A stretch of 64,000 nt of DNA from Peptoniphilaceae bacterium (GCA_902363535.1 CABJAE010000011.1:9930-73929), one strand, 5' to 3'; shown: positions 6,431 to 16,625, counted from the stretch's first letter. Notes: generated by a model from the letters alone, not told the origin. Numbers and translations are program-made.

Positions 6431-7702
6431 GTGGATAATAAACTGTTCAGACGACCGCGAGACTTACTGCTCATTTTTGAAATATTGGCCATCGCCTTGG
6501 TTTTTTATACCTACGAAGGCCATTTGGATCGCCAATTGTTGTTTTTAACGGGCGGTCTCATTTTTGTTATCTACATTTCAAACTTTATCCTGGGGAAAAT
6601 TACCACCGGCGATAATTATATATTTTTAATCGTATCCCTCCTCTTGACCATCGGTGTCATCACGATTTTCCGCATTCAGCCGGAGACGGGCATTAGACAA
6701 CTTCAATGGGCATTTATCGGGGTATTGTTTTTTTACGCCACCTATTTCGTCGTGCGCGTCGTGCCCCATGTGGAGCGCTACGGCTCGCTGGCTCTTTTGA
6801 TCAGCGTCCTGCTGTTTTTATCGACGATCGTTTTCGGCAATACGGTGCGGGGCGCGAGAAACTGGCTCAGTATCGGATCATCCATCGTCTTCCAACCGAC
6901 GGAGTTCATTAAGATCCTACTCATGTTTATCTTAGGCAGTTTTTACTGCAATTACGAAAAATACAAGAAGTATCCCTATACCAGCTATATTATTATGGCG
7001 ATTATTTACTTTTTCGTATTGCTTCTGTTTATTCAACGGGATTTGGGTACGGCCGTGTTATTTATGGCCATGTACATCGCCATCCAATTCGTTTACGACC
7101 CGGACATCAAGGCCTTTTTCGTGAATCTTGCGCTCTTGGCTTTAGGAAGTGTTGTGGGCTACTTCCTCTTCGGCCACGTGCGTACCAGGATCGACATTTG
7201 GCTTGATCCCTGGAGCTACGTGTACGGGGCCGGAAGGCAAATCGTGCAAGCCCTCTTCGCCATTGCCGAAGGCGGATTTTTCGGCGCAGGCATCGGCTTC
7301 GGCCATCCGGAGCTGATTCCCGTGGCCGTGTCGGACTTTATTTTTCCCGTCATTTGCGAGGAAATGGGTCTGTTTGCCGGCTTCGCAATTATTCTCTTGT
7401 ACATTCTGTTAATTTACCGGGGCATTAAGATCGCCTTGGAACAAGAGTATAAATTCTATCGCATGCTCGCCATATCGGCCACGGTGTTAATTTCCGTCCA
7501 GGCCTTCTTAAACATCGGCGGCGTAACGAAGCTGATCCCCATGACCGGGATCACCCTTCCCTTTATGTCCTACGGCGGCAGCTCCATTCTGTCCAGCTTT
7601 ATTGCCCTGGGCATTTTGCAAGTGGCGTCGGAAGATTTGTCGTGGAAGTATGAGCGGGAAATTATGAAAGGCGAGGTGAATGATGAAGCATTCGGAAAAT
7701 AA
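6431..7702 (+). CDS. FtsW/RodA/SpoVE-family peptidoglycan glycosyltransferase
   Basis: 423 residues, about ten membrane helices. SEDS family: polymerises lipid II into glycan strands with a partner class B PBP. Seen here: PTEFIKILLM, QRDLGTAVLF, a loop with GAGIGFGHPELIPVAVSDF, and the C-terminal PFMSYGGSS block. The start is GTG 6431 with AGGTGA just upstream; earlier in-frame codons lie inside the FHA gene. It overlaps the following PBP gene by 20 bases, so the pair is coupled. Whether it acts in division or elongation cannot be decided from sequence alone. Confidence 0.9.
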   Translation: MDNKLFRRPRDLLLIFEILAIALVFYTYEGHLDRQLLFLTGGLIFVIYISNFILGKITTGDNYIFLIVSLLLTIGVITIFRIQPETGIRQLQWAFIGVLFFYATYFVVRVVPHVERYGSLALLISVLLFLSTIVFGNTVRGARNWLSIGSSIVFQPTEFIKILLMFILGSFYCNYEKYKKYPYTSYIIMAIIYFFVLLLFIQRDLGTAVLFMAMYIAIQFVYDPDIKAFFVNLALLALGSVVGYFLFGHVRTRIDIWLDPWSYVYGAGRQIVQALFAIAEGGFFGAGIGFGHPELIPVAVSDFIFPVICEEMGLFAGFAIILLYILLIYRGIKIALEQEYKFYRMLAISATVLISVQAFLNIGGVTKLIPMTGITLPFMSYGGSSILSSFIALGILQVASEDLSWKYEREIMKGEVNDEAFGK

Positions 7703-9137
7703 ACGCATCATTTTTTTGCTCGCCGGTTTGGTCCTTTTATTTCTAAGTTGCATTATTTATCTAACCTATTTCTATTTTTTCCAGGCCGAGGAAGTGAAGC
7801 GCAATCCTGCCAATCGGCGGGGCTATATCGAAGAGGCGCAGATTAAGCGCGGCGACATTTACGACCGCAACGGGGAAGTCTTGGCCACGTCCAAGGGCGA
7901 GGCGGGAAATTACCGCAGGGAGTATGCCTATCCCATTTTGTATTCCCATATTATCGGCTATTGCCATCCCTCCTTGGGCAAAAGCGGTTTGGAGTCGTCC
8001 TATAACGACTACCTGCTGAATCGCAACGGCAATCGCACTTTAAAGGCGATTTCGGATATGATTCGCTCGAAAAAACAAGACGGCAATTCGCTGATCCTTA
8101 CCATCGACACCCAAGTGCAATCCAAGGCGCGAGAGCTCTTGGAAGAAAACACGGAAAAGGGAAGCATCGTAGTCATGAACCCGAAGACCGGGGAAGTGTA
8201 CGCCATGGTTTCTCTGCCGGACTTTAATTCTTCGACCATCGCGCAGGATTGGAATGCCTTACAGAAAAACGAGTCCGGAGCCCTATTGAATCGCTCCATT
8301 AACGGGCGCTACCCGCCGGGTTCCACCTTTAAAGTCATTACGGCGGCCTCTCTTTTGGGGCAAGACCGAATCGGCTTAAATTACGAAGACACGGGATCCC
8401 AAGTCGTGGACGGGCGGGAATTTAAAAACGCCGAAGGAGCCCAGTACGGAAACGTAGACCTTCGGGAAGCTTTAGCGAAATCCATTAACACCTATTTCGT
8501 GGACAAGGGATCCAAATTAGGGAAGGATACATTGGGAGGCACGGCGGATAAATTCTATTTCAATTCGAAAGTTCCCTTCGATCTTCCTGTTTCCGTCTCC
8601 GTATTCGACTACAAAAAGAATCTCCCGAAGACCACCTTGGCCGCATCGGCCATCGGTCAGGGCGATGTTTTGGCCACGCCTCTGCACATGGCTATGGTGG
8701 CTTCTGCAGTGGCCAATGACGGCAAGATGATGGCGCCGATCTTAGTAAAAGAAGTGGAAGACTCCAAGGGATCGGCCATTGAAGAGAAAGAGCCGAAGGT
8801 CTTGTCGGAAGCCACGACGCCGGATATTGCGAATACACTGACGAAATACATGATTTCCGTCGTAGAAGACGGGACGGGCAGACGCGCCGCGTTAAATTCC
8901 ACACAAGTAGCCGGGAAAACCGGTTCGGCGGAAAATGCCTCCGGCGAAAACCACGCTTGGTTTATCGGCTTTGCGCCGGCGAAAGATCCCCAAATCGCCG
9001 TCGCCGTTATCCTCGAACAGGCGGGCAAGTCCGGCGGGAGCGTGGCGGCCCCCATTGCCAGAGACATTATCGTCTACGCCTTAAACAATATCGACTTTAA
9101 TCAAGCCCACGATCTTCCGGAGTCGGACGATGATTGA
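7683..9137 (+). CDS. Class B penicillin-binding protein (transpeptidase)
   Basis: 484 residues: cytoplasmic tail, membrane anchor (about 9-33), short N-terminal dimerisation region, and transpeptidase domain with all three active-site motifs: S214-T-F-K217, S267-I-N269 and K412-T-G-S415. It cross-links peptides made by the SEDS polymerase encoded just upstream. Shorter than most PBP2/FtsI proteins and closest in layout to the PbpA/PBP partner of RodA-type clusters. ATG 7683 is preferred over ATG 7680 because GAGGTG ends only two bases before 7680. Confidence 0.9.
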   Translation: MKHSENKRIIFLLAGLVLLFLSCIIYLTYFYFFQAEEVKRNPANRRGYIEEAQIKRGDIYDRNGEVLATSKGEAGNYRREYAYPILYSHIIGYCHPSLGKSGLESSYNDYLLNRNGNRTLKAISDMIRSKKQDGNSLILTIDTQVQSKARELLEENTEKGSIVVMNPKTGEVYAMVSLPDFNSSTIAQDWNALQKNESGALLNRSINGRYPPGSTFKVITAASLLGQDRIGLNYEDTGSQVVDGREFKNAEGAQYGNVDLREALAKSINTYFVDKGSKLGKDTLGGTADKFYFNSKVPFDLPVSVSVFDYKKNLPKTTLAASAIGQGDVLATPLHMAMVASAVANDGKMMAPILVKEVEDSKGSAIEEKEPKVLSEATTPDIANTLTKYMISVVEDGTGRRAALNSTQVAGKTGSAENASGENHAWFIGFAPAKDPQIAVAVILEQAGKSGGSVAAPIARDIIVYALNNIDFNQAHDLPESDDD

Positions 9138-9831
9138 TCGAGAGGTATGCGTCATGATCGCCGCCGCCGGCATGGGACGGCGCATGAATTTAAAACAAAA
9201 CAAGCAGTACTTGCCCATTCACGGCAAGCCCATGGTGCGACACACCATCGAGATTTTCGACGGTATGGATGAAATTTCCTTTATCGTCCTCTTGATTCGC
9301 GAAGGGGAAGAGGCCATGATGCGGGATATTTTAAAAGCCATGGATTTAAACCACAGCATTTACCTCGTCGTCGGCGGCGACGAGCGTCAGGACACCATAT
9401 GGCAGGGCCTTCAATTTCTGAAGAACTGGGACGGAATTCTTCTGACCCACGACGGCGCCAGGCCCTTTGTGACGGAAGAAGAAGTGCGCGCCGTCATTCA
9501 AGGAGCTCAAAACAGCGGCGCCTGCTGCTTAATGACGCCCATGAAGGACACGGTGAAAATCAGCGAAGACGGCCTATGGAGCGCCGTCACACCGGATCGC
9601 TCGAAGCTTTTCGCCATTCAAACGCCTCAGGGCTTTGAAAAAGAAATTTTAGTCCGCGCGTACGAACAGGCATTTGACGAAGGTTATTACGGAACCGACG
9701 ACTGCTCCCTCGTGGAGAAAACCGGTCGGAAGGTGCAGCTGATCCGAGGTTCCTACAACAATATTAAAATCACCACACCGGAAGATTTGATCTTTGCCGA
9801 TGCCATTTATTCAGATAGGAAGAGCCCATGA
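9130..9831 (+). CDS. ispD: 2-C-methyl-D-erythritol 4-phosphate cytidylyltransferase
   Basis: 233 residues. Transfers CMP from CTP to MEP, the third step of the MEP isoprenoid pathway. Nucleotide-binding start AAAGMGRRM, then [21 protein letters not shown] and TPQGF are all present. It overlaps the PBP gene by 8 bases and ispF by 4, so the MEP genes ride on the wall operon, a sensible pairing since undecaprenyl phosphate derives from this pathway. Confidence 0.93.
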   Translation: MIDREVCVMIAAAGMGRRMNLKQNKQYLPIHGKPMVRHTIEIFDGMDEISFIVLLIREGEEAMMRDILKAMDLNHSIYLVVGGDERQDTIWQGLQFLKNWDGILLTHDGARPFVTEEEVRAVIQGAQNSGACCLMTPMKDTVKISEDGLWSAVTPDRSKLFAIQTPQGFEKEILVRAYEQAFDEGYYGTDDCSLVEKTGRKVQLIRGSYNNIKITTPEDLIFADAIYSDRKSP

Positions 9832-10316
9832 GAATCGGAATCGGATACGACGTCCATCAACTCGTCGAAGGCAGAAAACTCATACTCGGTGGCGTGGAAG
9901 TTCCCTACGAGCGTGGCCTCTTGGGCCACAGCGACGCCGACGTGCTCATTCACGCCATTGAAGACGCCATTTTAGGCGCCTTGGCTTTGGGAGACATCGG
10001 GAAGCTTTTTCCCGACACGGATCCCGCGTACAAAGACGCTTCCAGCATGGGCATGTTTAAAAAAGTCATGGCCATCGTCAAGGATGAGGGCTATGCCGTC
10101 GGCAACATCGATGCCACGGTAATCGCCCAAAAGCCGAAACTGGCGCCCTACATTCCCGCCATGCGCGAAAACATTGCTGCAGTGTGCGAAAAAGATGTGA
10201 GCGCAATTTCCGTAAAAGCGACGACCAGCGAAAAAATGGGGTATGAAGGAAGAGGAGAAGGCATGACGGCCATGGCGGTCGTGCTATTGGAACCTACGGA
10301 AAAGAAAGGACGATAA
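9828..10316 (+). CDS. ispF: 2-C-methyl-D-erythritol 2,4-cyclodiphosphate synthase
   Basis: 162 residues, normal family length. Cyclises CDP-ME-2-phosphate to ME-cPP. Zinc ligands D8, H10 (GYDVHQ) and H42 are present, with GHSDADV at 33-39 and the trimer-forming [16 protein letters not shown] near the C-terminus. Start overlaps the ispD stop (ATGA type). Confidence 0.95.
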   Translation: MRIGIGYDVHQLVEGRKLILGGVEVPYERGLLGHSDADVLIHAIEDAILGALALGDIGKLFPDTDPAYKDASSMGMFKKVMAIVKDEGYAVGNIDATVIAQKPKLAPYIPAMRENIAAVCEKDVSAISVKATTSEKMGYEGRGEGMTAMAVVLLEPTEKKGR

Positions 10317-10317
10317 A

Positions 10318-11175
10318 ATGTTAGTTACGGGAAAACAAATTTTACAACATGCAGACGAACACGGCTATGCCGTCGGCGCTTTCAATGTAAACAATATGGA
10401 AATCATTCAAGCCATTGCCCAAGCGGCGGATGATCTCCGTGCACCGGTTATTTTGCAGGCGTCTCAAGGAGCCATTAAATACGCCGGCGTCGACTACATT
10501 ACTTCTCTGGTAAAAACCACCGCTGATCGAATCGACGTGCCCATGACTCTGCACTTGGATCACGGCACGGATTTCGAAGAAATCATGAAATGCATTCGCA
10601 GCGGCTTTACTTCCGTTATGATCGATGCCTCGAAACATGAGTTGGATGAAAATATTCGCCTCACGAAAGAAATCGTGCGAATCGCCCACTCTGTCGGCGT
10701 ATCCGTAGAAGCCGAAATCGGAAAAATCGGCGGAACGGAAGATCAAATCGTCGTCTCCGATGCAGAAGCCACCTACACGGATCCGGAAGAAGCACGGATC
10801 TTCGTTGAAGAAACCGGCGTCGACTCCCTGGCCATCGCCGTCGGCACGGCACACGGCGTCTATAAGGGCGAGCCGAAAGTGGACATCGACCGCATTAAAG
10901 AAATCGACCGCGTCGTCAGCGTTCCCTTGGTCCTTCACGGATCCAGCGGCGTTCCCTACGACACCCTAGAAAAAGCCGTGGCAGCGGGGATTCGAAAGAT
11001 CAACATCGACACGGACATTCGCGCCAGCTTTGCCGGTGCCGTCAAGGCCTTTGTAGCAGAAAACCCCGACGAAATCGACCCGAGAAAGATTTTAAAACCG
11101 GCACGTGCGGCAATGACCGACACGGTAAAGGAAAAAATCAAAGTCTTCGGCAGCGACGGGAAGGCTTGGAAATAA
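10318..11175 (+). CDS. fba: Class II fructose-1,6-bisphosphate aldolase
   Basis: 285 residues. Zinc-dependent reversible cleavage of fructose 1,6-bisphosphate (or a related ketose bisphosphate) in glycolysis and gluconeogenesis. Seen: GAFNVNNME, catalytic and zinc residues in LHLDHGTD (D81, H82), [20 protein letters not shown] and LHGSSGVP. It lies one base after ispF and overlaps the transaldolase-like gene by one base. A tagatose-bisphosphate specificity cannot be excluded. Confidence 0.9.
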   Translation: MLVTGKQILQHADEHGYAVGAFNVNNMEIIQAIAQAADDLRAPVILQASQGAIKYAGVDYITSLVKTTADRIDVPMTLHLDHGTDFEEIMKCIRSGFTSVMIDASKHELDENIRLTKEIVRIAHSVGVSVEAEIGKIGGTEDQIVVSDAEATYTDPEEARIFVEETGVDSLAIAVGTAHGVYKGEPKVDIDRIKEIDRVVSVPLVLHGSSGVPYDTLEKAVAAGIRKINIDTDIRASFAGAVKAFVAENPDEIDPRKILKPARAAMTDTVKEKIKVFGSDGKAWK

Positions 11176-11831
11176 TGAAGTTTTTCATCGACACGGCGAA
11201 TATTTCCGAAATTAAGGAAATCGAAGCCTGGGGAATCTTGGACGGCGTCACCACGAACCCGTCTTTAATCGCGAAAGAAAAAGACGTGGTCTTCGAAGAG
11301 GTTATCGAAGAAATCGCCTCCATCGTCGACGGGCCCATTAGCGCCGAAGTGACTGCAGAGGACGCGGAGGGAATGATTGCCGAAGGAAGAAAGCTCGCCG
11401 CCATTCACGAAAATGTCGTGGTAAAAGTTCCCATGAACGAAGAAGGATTAAAGGCCATTCGCGTTCTGGAAGGGGAAGGCATTCCCACCAACTGCACCTT
11501 AATCTTTTCCGAAAATCAGGCACTCCTGGCCTTGGCGGCCGGCGCCTCGTTTATCAGTCCCTTCTTAGGCAGACTGGACGACATCGGTCACGACGGCATG
11601 GAATTGGTCCGTGGCATTGTTTCAATTATGGATTTATACGGCTACGAGGCGGAAGTGATTGCCGCGAGCATACGCCACCCGCTCCACGTGAAAAAAGCGG
11701 CTGAGGCCGGCGCCCACATTGCAACCGTGCCCTACAAGGTGTTTCATCAAATGTTGAAGCACCCGTTGACGGATAAGGGAATCGCACAGTTTAACAAAGA
11801 TTTTGAAGGGACGAAGAGAGTCAATGGATAG
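11175..11831 (+). CDS. fsa: Fructose-6-phosphate aldolase / small transaldolase (TalC/FSA family)
   Basis: 218 residues, the size of the short TalC/MipB group. A class I aldolase with Schiff-base lysine at about K84 ([11 protein letters not shown]), plus D6 (FIDTAN) and the TNPS motif around 27-30. It is either transaldolase or fructose-6-phosphate aldolase; sequence alone does not separate these. Its ATG shares one base with the fba stop. With fba and glpX it forms a sugar-phosphate interconversion cluster. Confidence 0.88.
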   Translation: MKFFIDTANISEIKEIEAWGILDGVTTNPSLIAKEKDVVFEEVIEEIASIVDGPISAEVTAEDAEGMIAEGRKLAAIHENVVVKVPMNEEGLKAIRVLEGEGIPTNCTLIFSENQALLALAAGASFISPFLGRLDDIGHDGMELVRGIVSIMDLYGYEAEVIAASIRHPLHVKKAAEAGAHIATVPYKVFHQMLKHPLTDKGIAQFNKDFEGTKRVNG

Positions 11832-12792
11832 AGATCTCAGTTTAAATTTAGCACGGGTTACGGAAGCGGCCGCATTAAGCGGTGCGCGCTTTTTGGGAAA
11901 AGGCGACAAAAACGGCGCCGACGGCGCGGCGGTGGATGCCATGCGCCGCATGTTTGATACGGTACACATTAAAGGCAGAGTCGTCATCGGCGAGGGGGAA
12001 ATCGACGAAGCCCCCATGCTCTACATCGGCGAAGAAATCGGCACGGGCCAAAGGACCGATGATGCAGTGGACATTGCCGTGGATCCCATCGACGGCACGA
12101 CGGCCATCGCAAACGGCATGAACAACGCCATCGCCGTCGTGGCCGTGGCGCCGAAGGGTTGCCTTTTGCATGCGCCGGATGTTTATATGAAAAAAATCGC
12201 CGCAGGGCCGAAAGCGAAAGGCGTCATCCGCCTGGACGATACTGTGGAAAACAACATTCGCCGCGTTTCCGAAGCCATCGGCAAGTTGCCGGAAGAAATG
12301 ACCGTTTCCGTCTTGGATCGCCCGCGTCACGACGAATTAATCAAACAAATTCGCGCCACCGGTGCCCGAATCAAGAAAATTAAAGACGGCGACATCGTTA
12401 CGGCAATTTATACTTGCTTTGAAGAGAGCGGTATTGATATGATTATGGGCATAGGCGGTGCGCCGGAAGGTGTCATTGCGGCAGCTGCCTTAAAGTGCCT
12501 GGGCGGCGACCTTCAAGGGAAGCTCGTCACCTACGACGACGCGCAAAGAGAGCGGGTAGAAAAAAGTAAAGCCGATCCCGACAAAATCTACACCATCGAA
12601 GATCTCGTCAAGGGCGACGATGTGATCTTTGCCGCCACCGGCGTATCCAACGGCGATTTGCTTAAAGGCGTGCGTTACATGAAGGGCAATAAAGCGACGA
12701 CCCAATCTTTGGTCTTGCGTTTGCCGTCGAAGACCGTTCGCTTTATCGACAGCGTTCACGACTTAAATCACAAGCCGGAATACGCAAAGTAA
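11824..12792 (+). CDS. glpX: Class II fructose-1,6-bisphosphatase
   Basis: 322 residues. Hydrolyses fructose 1,6-bisphosphate to fructose 6-phosphate, the gluconeogenic counterpart of phosphofructokinase. Motifs: [19 protein letters not shown] and [12 protein letters not shown]. Start ATG 11824 follows a purine-rich site and overlaps the fsa stop by 8 bases. Last gene before the rpmE promoter. Its presence with fba suggests an amino-acid-fermenting cell that makes sugars rather than depending on them. Confidence 0.93.
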   Translation: MDRDLSLNLARVTEAAALSGARFLGKGDKNGADGAAVDAMRRMFDTVHIKGRVVIGEGEIDEAPMLYIGEEIGTGQRTDDAVDIAVDPIDGTTAIANGMNNAIAVVAVAPKGCLLHAPDVYMKKIAAGPKAKGVIRLDDTVENNIRRVSEAIGKLPEEMTVSVLDRPRHDELIKQIRATGARIKKIKDGDIVTAIYTCFEESGIDMIMGIGGAPEGVIAAAALKCLGGDLQGKLVTYDDAQRERVEKSKADPDKIYTIEDLVKGDDVIFAATGVSNGDLLKGVRYMKGNKATTQSLVLRLPSKTVRFIDSVHDLNHKPEYAK

Positions 12793-12793
12793 A

Positions 12794-12822
12794 TTGACAA
12801 AAAGAAGAAAGTATGCTATCCT
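12794..12822 (+). promoter_or_regulatory. Promoter of rpmE
   Basis: Consensus TTGACA (12794-12799), 17-base spacer, TATCCT (12817-12822), starting two bases after the glpX stop. Confidence 0.75.
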
Positions 12823-12872
12823 ATAAAAGTTAGTAATACGAAATGAATTTTTAAAGAAAGGAGTGTGGACAG

Positions 12873-13073
12873 ATGAAAAAAGGTATCCATCCCGAATATA
12901 AGGAAGCTACGGTCACTTGCGCTTGTGGCAACACCTTTACGACGGGCTCTGTAAAAGAGGATTTAAAAGTGGAAGTTTGTTCCGAATGTCATCCTTTCTT
13001 CACAGGACGTCAAAAGTTTACTGATACGGGCGGACGTATTGATAAATTCAACAAAAAGTACAAAAGATCATAA
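12873..13073 (+). CDS. rpmE: 50S ribosomal protein L31
   Basis: 66 residues. Large-subunit protein of the zinc-binding (C+) type: CACG and CSEC supply four cysteines. Strong site AAGGAG before ATG 12873. It is flanked by its own promoter and by a terminator, so it is a single-gene transcript apart from read-through. Confidence 0.96.
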   Translation: MKKGIHPEYKEATVTCACGNTFTTGSVKEDLKVEVCSECHPFFTGRQKFTDTGGRIDKFNKKYKRS

Positions 13074-13079
13074 GAAGAC

Positions 13080-13106
13080 GGCCCGTGAAAGCGGGCCCTT
13101 TTTTTT
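13080..13106 (+). terminator. Rho-independent terminator after rpmE
   Basis: Stem GGCCCG (13080-13085) / CGGGCC (13092-13097), loop TGAAAG, then a run of eight T's. Confidence 0.9.
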
Positions 13107-13123
13107 AAGGAGTTTCACCGTAT

Positions 13124-14050
13124 ATGAACGAATCCTTTAAGACAACCATCGGCGGTCAGGCCCTCATCGAAGGAGTCATGATGCGCGGTCCTTCAAAGAC
13201 AGCCTATGCCGTGAGAAAACCCGGGGGCGACATCGCCATGCGCGTCGATAATAACAAAAGCATTGCCGATAAATATCCCTTTTTAAATTGGCCGATTATT
13301 CGCGGCGCCGTGAAATTAATCGAGGCCATGGTCATCGGCGTGGACGCCATTATGTATTCCGCTTCTTTTTGGGAAGACGAGGAAGGCGAAGAAGAGGACT
13401 TTTTCACCAAACATTTCCCGGAACACGGAGAAAAGATCGAGCAGATCGTTACCGTAAGTTTCTCTGTTCTTTTAGCCGTTTTATTTTTTATGGTGCTTCC
13501 CAATGTGCTGGCCACGTATTTTGAACGGCACATTACAAGTTCCGTTTTGCTAAACCTCGTGGAGGGCGTATTCCGAATCGGTATCTTCTTTGCCTATATG
13601 GCATTGATTTCGAAGCAGAAAGACATCGGTCGCGTCTTCGAATACCACGGCGCGGAACACAAGTCGATCGCATGCTACGAAGCCGGCGCGCCTCTGGAGG
13701 TGGAGGAAGTAAGGAAGTATTCCCGTCTCCATCCCCGCTGCGGCACGAGTTTTCTGTTTATGGTCCTGATCCTTTCGGTGATCATTCTATCCTTCTTCGG
13801 CTGGCCCTCATTTTTAGGCCGTGTCCTCGTGCGTCTTTTAGTCTTTCCCTTAATCGCAGGTGTAAGTTACGAAGTCAATCGCCTGGTGGGAAAATACGAC
13901 ACGCCCCTTACCATGGCTTTGCGCTACCCGGGGCTGATGATTCAAAAGCATTTTACCGTGCGGGAGCCCGACGACAGCCAAATCGAAGTGGGCATCGCCT
14001 CTTTAAAGGCGGTCTTACCCGCCGAAGGGGAAAGTGATCTATGGAAGTAA
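13124..14050 (+). CDS. DUF1385 membrane protein (YqhQ family)
   Basis: 308 residues, with membrane segments at roughly 110-135, 145-165, 205-225 and 230-250. Family signature GGQALIEGVMMRGP at the N-terminus and FEYHGAEHKSIACYE plus HPRCGTSF in the middle. The histidines and cysteines in these blocks look metal-binding, but no biochemical role is established. It lies between rpmE and prmC, its usual place in Bacillota, and overlaps prmC by 10 bases. Confidence 0.88.
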   Translation: MNESFKTTIGGQALIEGVMMRGPSKTAYAVRKPGGDIAMRVDNNKSIADKYPFLNWPIIRGAVKLIEAMVIGVDAIMYSASFWEDEEGEEEDFFTKHFPEHGEKIEQIVTVSFSVLLAVLFFMVLPNVLATYFERHITSSVLLNLVEGVFRIGIFFAYMALISKQKDIGRVFEYHGAEHKSIACYEAGAPLEVEEVRKYSRLHPRCGTSFLFMVLILSVIILSFFGWPSFLGRVLVRLLVFPLIAGVSYEVNRLVGKYDTPLTMALRYPGLMIQKHFTVREPDDSQIEVGIASLKAVLPAEGESDLWK

Positions 14051-14865
14051 AGGCGGCCTTTGAAGAGGCTTGTGCGGCCTTAAAAGGGGATCGGCGCAGG
14101 ACCTACGAATTGTTCGACGGCCTCTTTCAGATGGATCAAAAAGCTCTTTTTATGAATCCGGAAAAAAATCTTTCCGAGGACGAAGTTTCACGCCTGCGCC
14201 TTGCCGTTGAAAAAATGGCGCGGGGCATGCCCATGGCCTACGCTTTAAAACAGGCTTATTTTTACGGCGAGGCCTTCTATGTAGACGAGCGAGTCTTAAT
14301 TCCACGTTACGACACGGAAAGAAGCGTGGAATCTATTTTGCGTCTGGCGCCTCGCGCGACCCACATCCTCGAAATTGGCACTGGAAGCGGCTGCGTGGCC
14401 ATCACTCTGGGGCGGCTTTATCCCCGGGCGATCATTGATGCCTCAGATATTTCCTCGGACGCACTGAATGTCGCGGAAATTAACAGAAAAAAGCACGGAG
14501 CCTCGAATGTTTATTTGATTCAATCCGATCTCTTTTCTTCCGTAGAGGGCACCTATGATGTGATCTATTCCAATCCGCCCTACATTACTGCCGATGAAAT
14601 GAGGGAACTGGATGAGAGCGTGGCCCTTTACGAGCCCCATTTGGCCCTTGAAGGGGGCGAAGACGGCTTGGATTTTTACCGAAAGATCGTCGAAGATGCG
14701 CCGCGGTTTTTGAATCCCGGGGGCTGGTTGGTATTTGAAATCGGGGCGAAGCAGAGAAAAGATATAGAAAAACTACTGAAAGACCATGATTTTTCGGCCA
14801 TCGGTTCCGAGATAGATTTCAGCGGCTTGGATCGCGTCGTTTTTGGGAGGTTAGAAAATGTTTGA
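14041..14865 (+). CDS. prmC: Release factor glutamine methyltransferase
   Basis: 274 residues. Methylates the glutamine of the GGQ motif in release factors using S-adenosylmethionine. N-terminal helical domain, then a methyltransferase fold with LEIGTGSGCVAITLG (SAM binding) and the catalytic NPPY. The substrate gene prfA follows with an 8-base overlap. Confidence 0.94.
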   Translation: MEVKAAFEEACAALKGDRRRTYELFDGLFQMDQKALFMNPEKNLSEDEVSRLRLAVEKMARGMPMAYALKQAYFYGEAFYVDERVLIPRYDTERSVESILRLAPRATHILEIGTGSGCVAITLGRLYPRAIIDASDISSDALNVAEINRKKHGASNVYLIQSDLFSSVEGTYDVIYSNPPYITADEMRELDESVALYEPHLALEGGEDGLDFYRKIVEDAPRFLNPGGWLVFEIGAKQRKDIEKLLKDHDFSAIGSEIDFSGLDRVVFGRLENV

Positions 14866-15925
14866 AAATTTATCTGTATACGAAGATCGCTACAATGAAC
14901 TGAACGAGATGATGATGGATCCGAAAGTTCAAAGCGACAGCAAGCTCTTGCAAAAGACGGCCATTGAACACGCGGAAATCGAGCCCATCGTGAAAAAATA
15001 CAAAGAGTACACGGAAACGACGGAGGCCATTGCCGAAAACAAGAGCATGTTCGACGAGAAACTGGACGACGACATGCGGGAGCTCGTAAAAGAAGAGCTG
15101 AAAATGGAAGAAGAGCATTTGGCAGAAATCGTAGAAGAATTAAAAATTCTCTTGATTCCAAAAGATGAAAACGACGACAAAAACGTCATCGTGGAAGTGC
15201 GCGGCGGCGCCGGCGGCGACGAGGCCGCCCTGTTCGCCGGCGTCCTCGTGCGTCAATACATTCACTACGCCGACAATCACAATTGGAAAACCGAAATGAT
15301 GTCCAGCAACGAAAACGGCATCGGCGGCTTTAAGGAAGCGATTCTATTGATTCAGGGAAAGGGCGCTTTTTCTCGCCTGAAGTACGAATCGGGAGTTCAT
15401 CGCGTGCAACGGGTGCCCGAAACGGAATCCTCGGGCCGAATCCATACGTCCACGGCTACGGTCATCGTCATGCCTGAAATCGACGATGTGGAAGTGGAAA
15501 TCGACCCCAACGACGTTCGCGTTGACGTGTTCCGCTCCTCGGGAAACGGCGGTCAATCGGTAAATACCACGGACTCCGCCGTACGCTTAACCCACGAGCC
15601 CACGGGGATCGTCGTTAGTTGCCAAGATGAAAAGAGCCAGTTGAAAAATAAAGACAAGGCTTTTAAGATTTTGAAGGCGAAACTTTACGACATAGAGCTG
15701 CAAAAGCAGGAAGATGAACTGAGCAAGGAGAAGAAATCCCAAATCGGCTCCGGCGACCGCTCCGAACGGATTCGCACTTACAATTATCCTCAAGGCCGCG
15801 TTACCGACCACCGCATTAACTACACGAGCCACCGCATCGACGACATTAACAACGGGGATTTGGACGATTTGATCGATGCTCTGACGGCGGCGGATCAAGC
15901 GGCGAAAATCGAAAGCGTCGACTGA
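14858..15925 (+). CDS. prfA: Peptide chain release factor 1
   Basis: 355 residues, normal length. Reads UAA and UAG stop codons. The class is set by the PxT-type recognition tripeptide (PET in QRVPETES), not the SPF of RF2. The catalytic loop GNGGQSVN carries the GGQ that PrmC modifies. Coupled to prmC by an 8-base overlap. Confidence 0.95.
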   Translation: MFENLSVYEDRYNELNEMMMDPKVQSDSKLLQKTAIEHAEIEPIVKKYKEYTETTEAIAENKSMFDEKLDDDMRELVKEELKMEEEHLAEIVEELKILLIPKDENDDKNVIVEVRGGAGGDEAALFAGVLVRQYIHYADNHNWKTEMMSSNENGIGGFKEAILLIQGKGAFSRLKYESGVHRVQRVPETESSGRIHTSTATVIVMPEIDDVEVEIDPNDVRVDVFRSSGNGGQSVNTTDSAVRLTHEPTGIVVSCQDEKSQLKNKDKAFKILKAKLYDIELQKQEDELSKEKKSQIGSGDRSERIRTYNYPQGRVTDHRINYTSHRIDDINNGDLDDLIDALTAADQAAKIESVD

Positions 15926-15952
15926 GAAAGCCAGCCTAATTATTAAGAAAGC

Positions 15953-15981
15953 TTGTTTTATTATCATTTATAAGATATAAT
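15953..15981 (+). promoter_or_regulatory. Promoter of the rubrerythrin gene
   Basis: TTGTTT (15953-15958), 17-base spacer, perfect TATAAT (15976-15981). Confidence 0.7.
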
Positions 15982-16021
15982 GAAGGGGCAAAGAAACAAC
16001 ATGATATAAGGAGGCATTATT

Positions 16022-16567
16022 ATGCACGCAATGACACAAGACAACTTAAGAAGCGCATTCGGCGGCGAAAGCCAAGCACACGTCCGCTACGGTATTTGGG
16101 CAAAAGCTGCCGGCAAGGAAGGCTTCCCCAATGTTGAACGTCTCTTCAACTGCACCGCTGAAGCTGAACGCGTTCACGGCAATCTGCACTTCAAAGCCCT
16201 GAAAGACATTCACGGTGACTTCGCCGTCACCAGCATGGCCGGTTTCGGTATCGGCAGCACTTCCGAAAACCTTCAAAAAGGTATCGACGGTGAAACTTTC
16301 GAATTTACCGAAATGTATCCCGCATTTATCGAAGTAGCTAAGATGCAAGGCGAAGACGAAGCTGTCAAAGCCATGCGTTATGCCATCGAAGCTGAAAAAA
16401 TCCACGCCGTTCGCTACGAAGAAGCGAAAAAAGCAGTCGACGCAGGCAAGGATTTAGACGTAAAAGACATTCTTCTCTGCCCCGTATGCGGCTACATCAC
16501 CTTTGATGCAAGCGAAGAAGAATGCCCGATCTGCCACACCAAATCCAAGGCATTTGTCGCTTACTAA
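16022..16567 (+). CDS. Rubrerythrin
   Basis: 181 residues. Non-haem diiron peroxidase that reduces hydrogen peroxide in anaerobes. N-terminal ferritin-like four-helix bundle with the iron ligands in FGGESQAHVRY and AEAERVHG, and the second pair in AIEAEKIHAVRY. C-terminal rubredoxin-like FeS site, CPVCGY and CPICHT. A strong AAGGAGG site, own promoter and terminator, and codon use (GAA, AAA, GGC) suggest high expression. Confidence 0.95.
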   Translation: MHAMTQDNLRSAFGGESQAHVRYGIWAKAAGKEGFPNVERLFNCTAEAERVHGNLHFKALKDIHGDFAVTSMAGFGIGSTSENLQKGIDGETFEFTEMYPAFIEVAKMQGEDEAVKAMRYAIEAEKIHAVRYEEAKKAVDAGKDLDVKDILLCPVCGYITFDASEEECPICHTKSKAFVAY

Positions 16568-16571
16568 GAAC

Positions 16572-16599
16572 AAAAAAGACATCTTCGGGTGTCTTTTTT
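16572..16599 (+). terminator. Terminator after rubrerythrin
   Basis: A-rich stem AAAAAAGACATC / GGTGTCTTTTTT with a TTCG tetraloop (one G-T pair) and a T run. Confidence 0.9.
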
Positions 16600-16625
16600 C
16601 ATGCCCAAAATTTCGATTTCAACTA

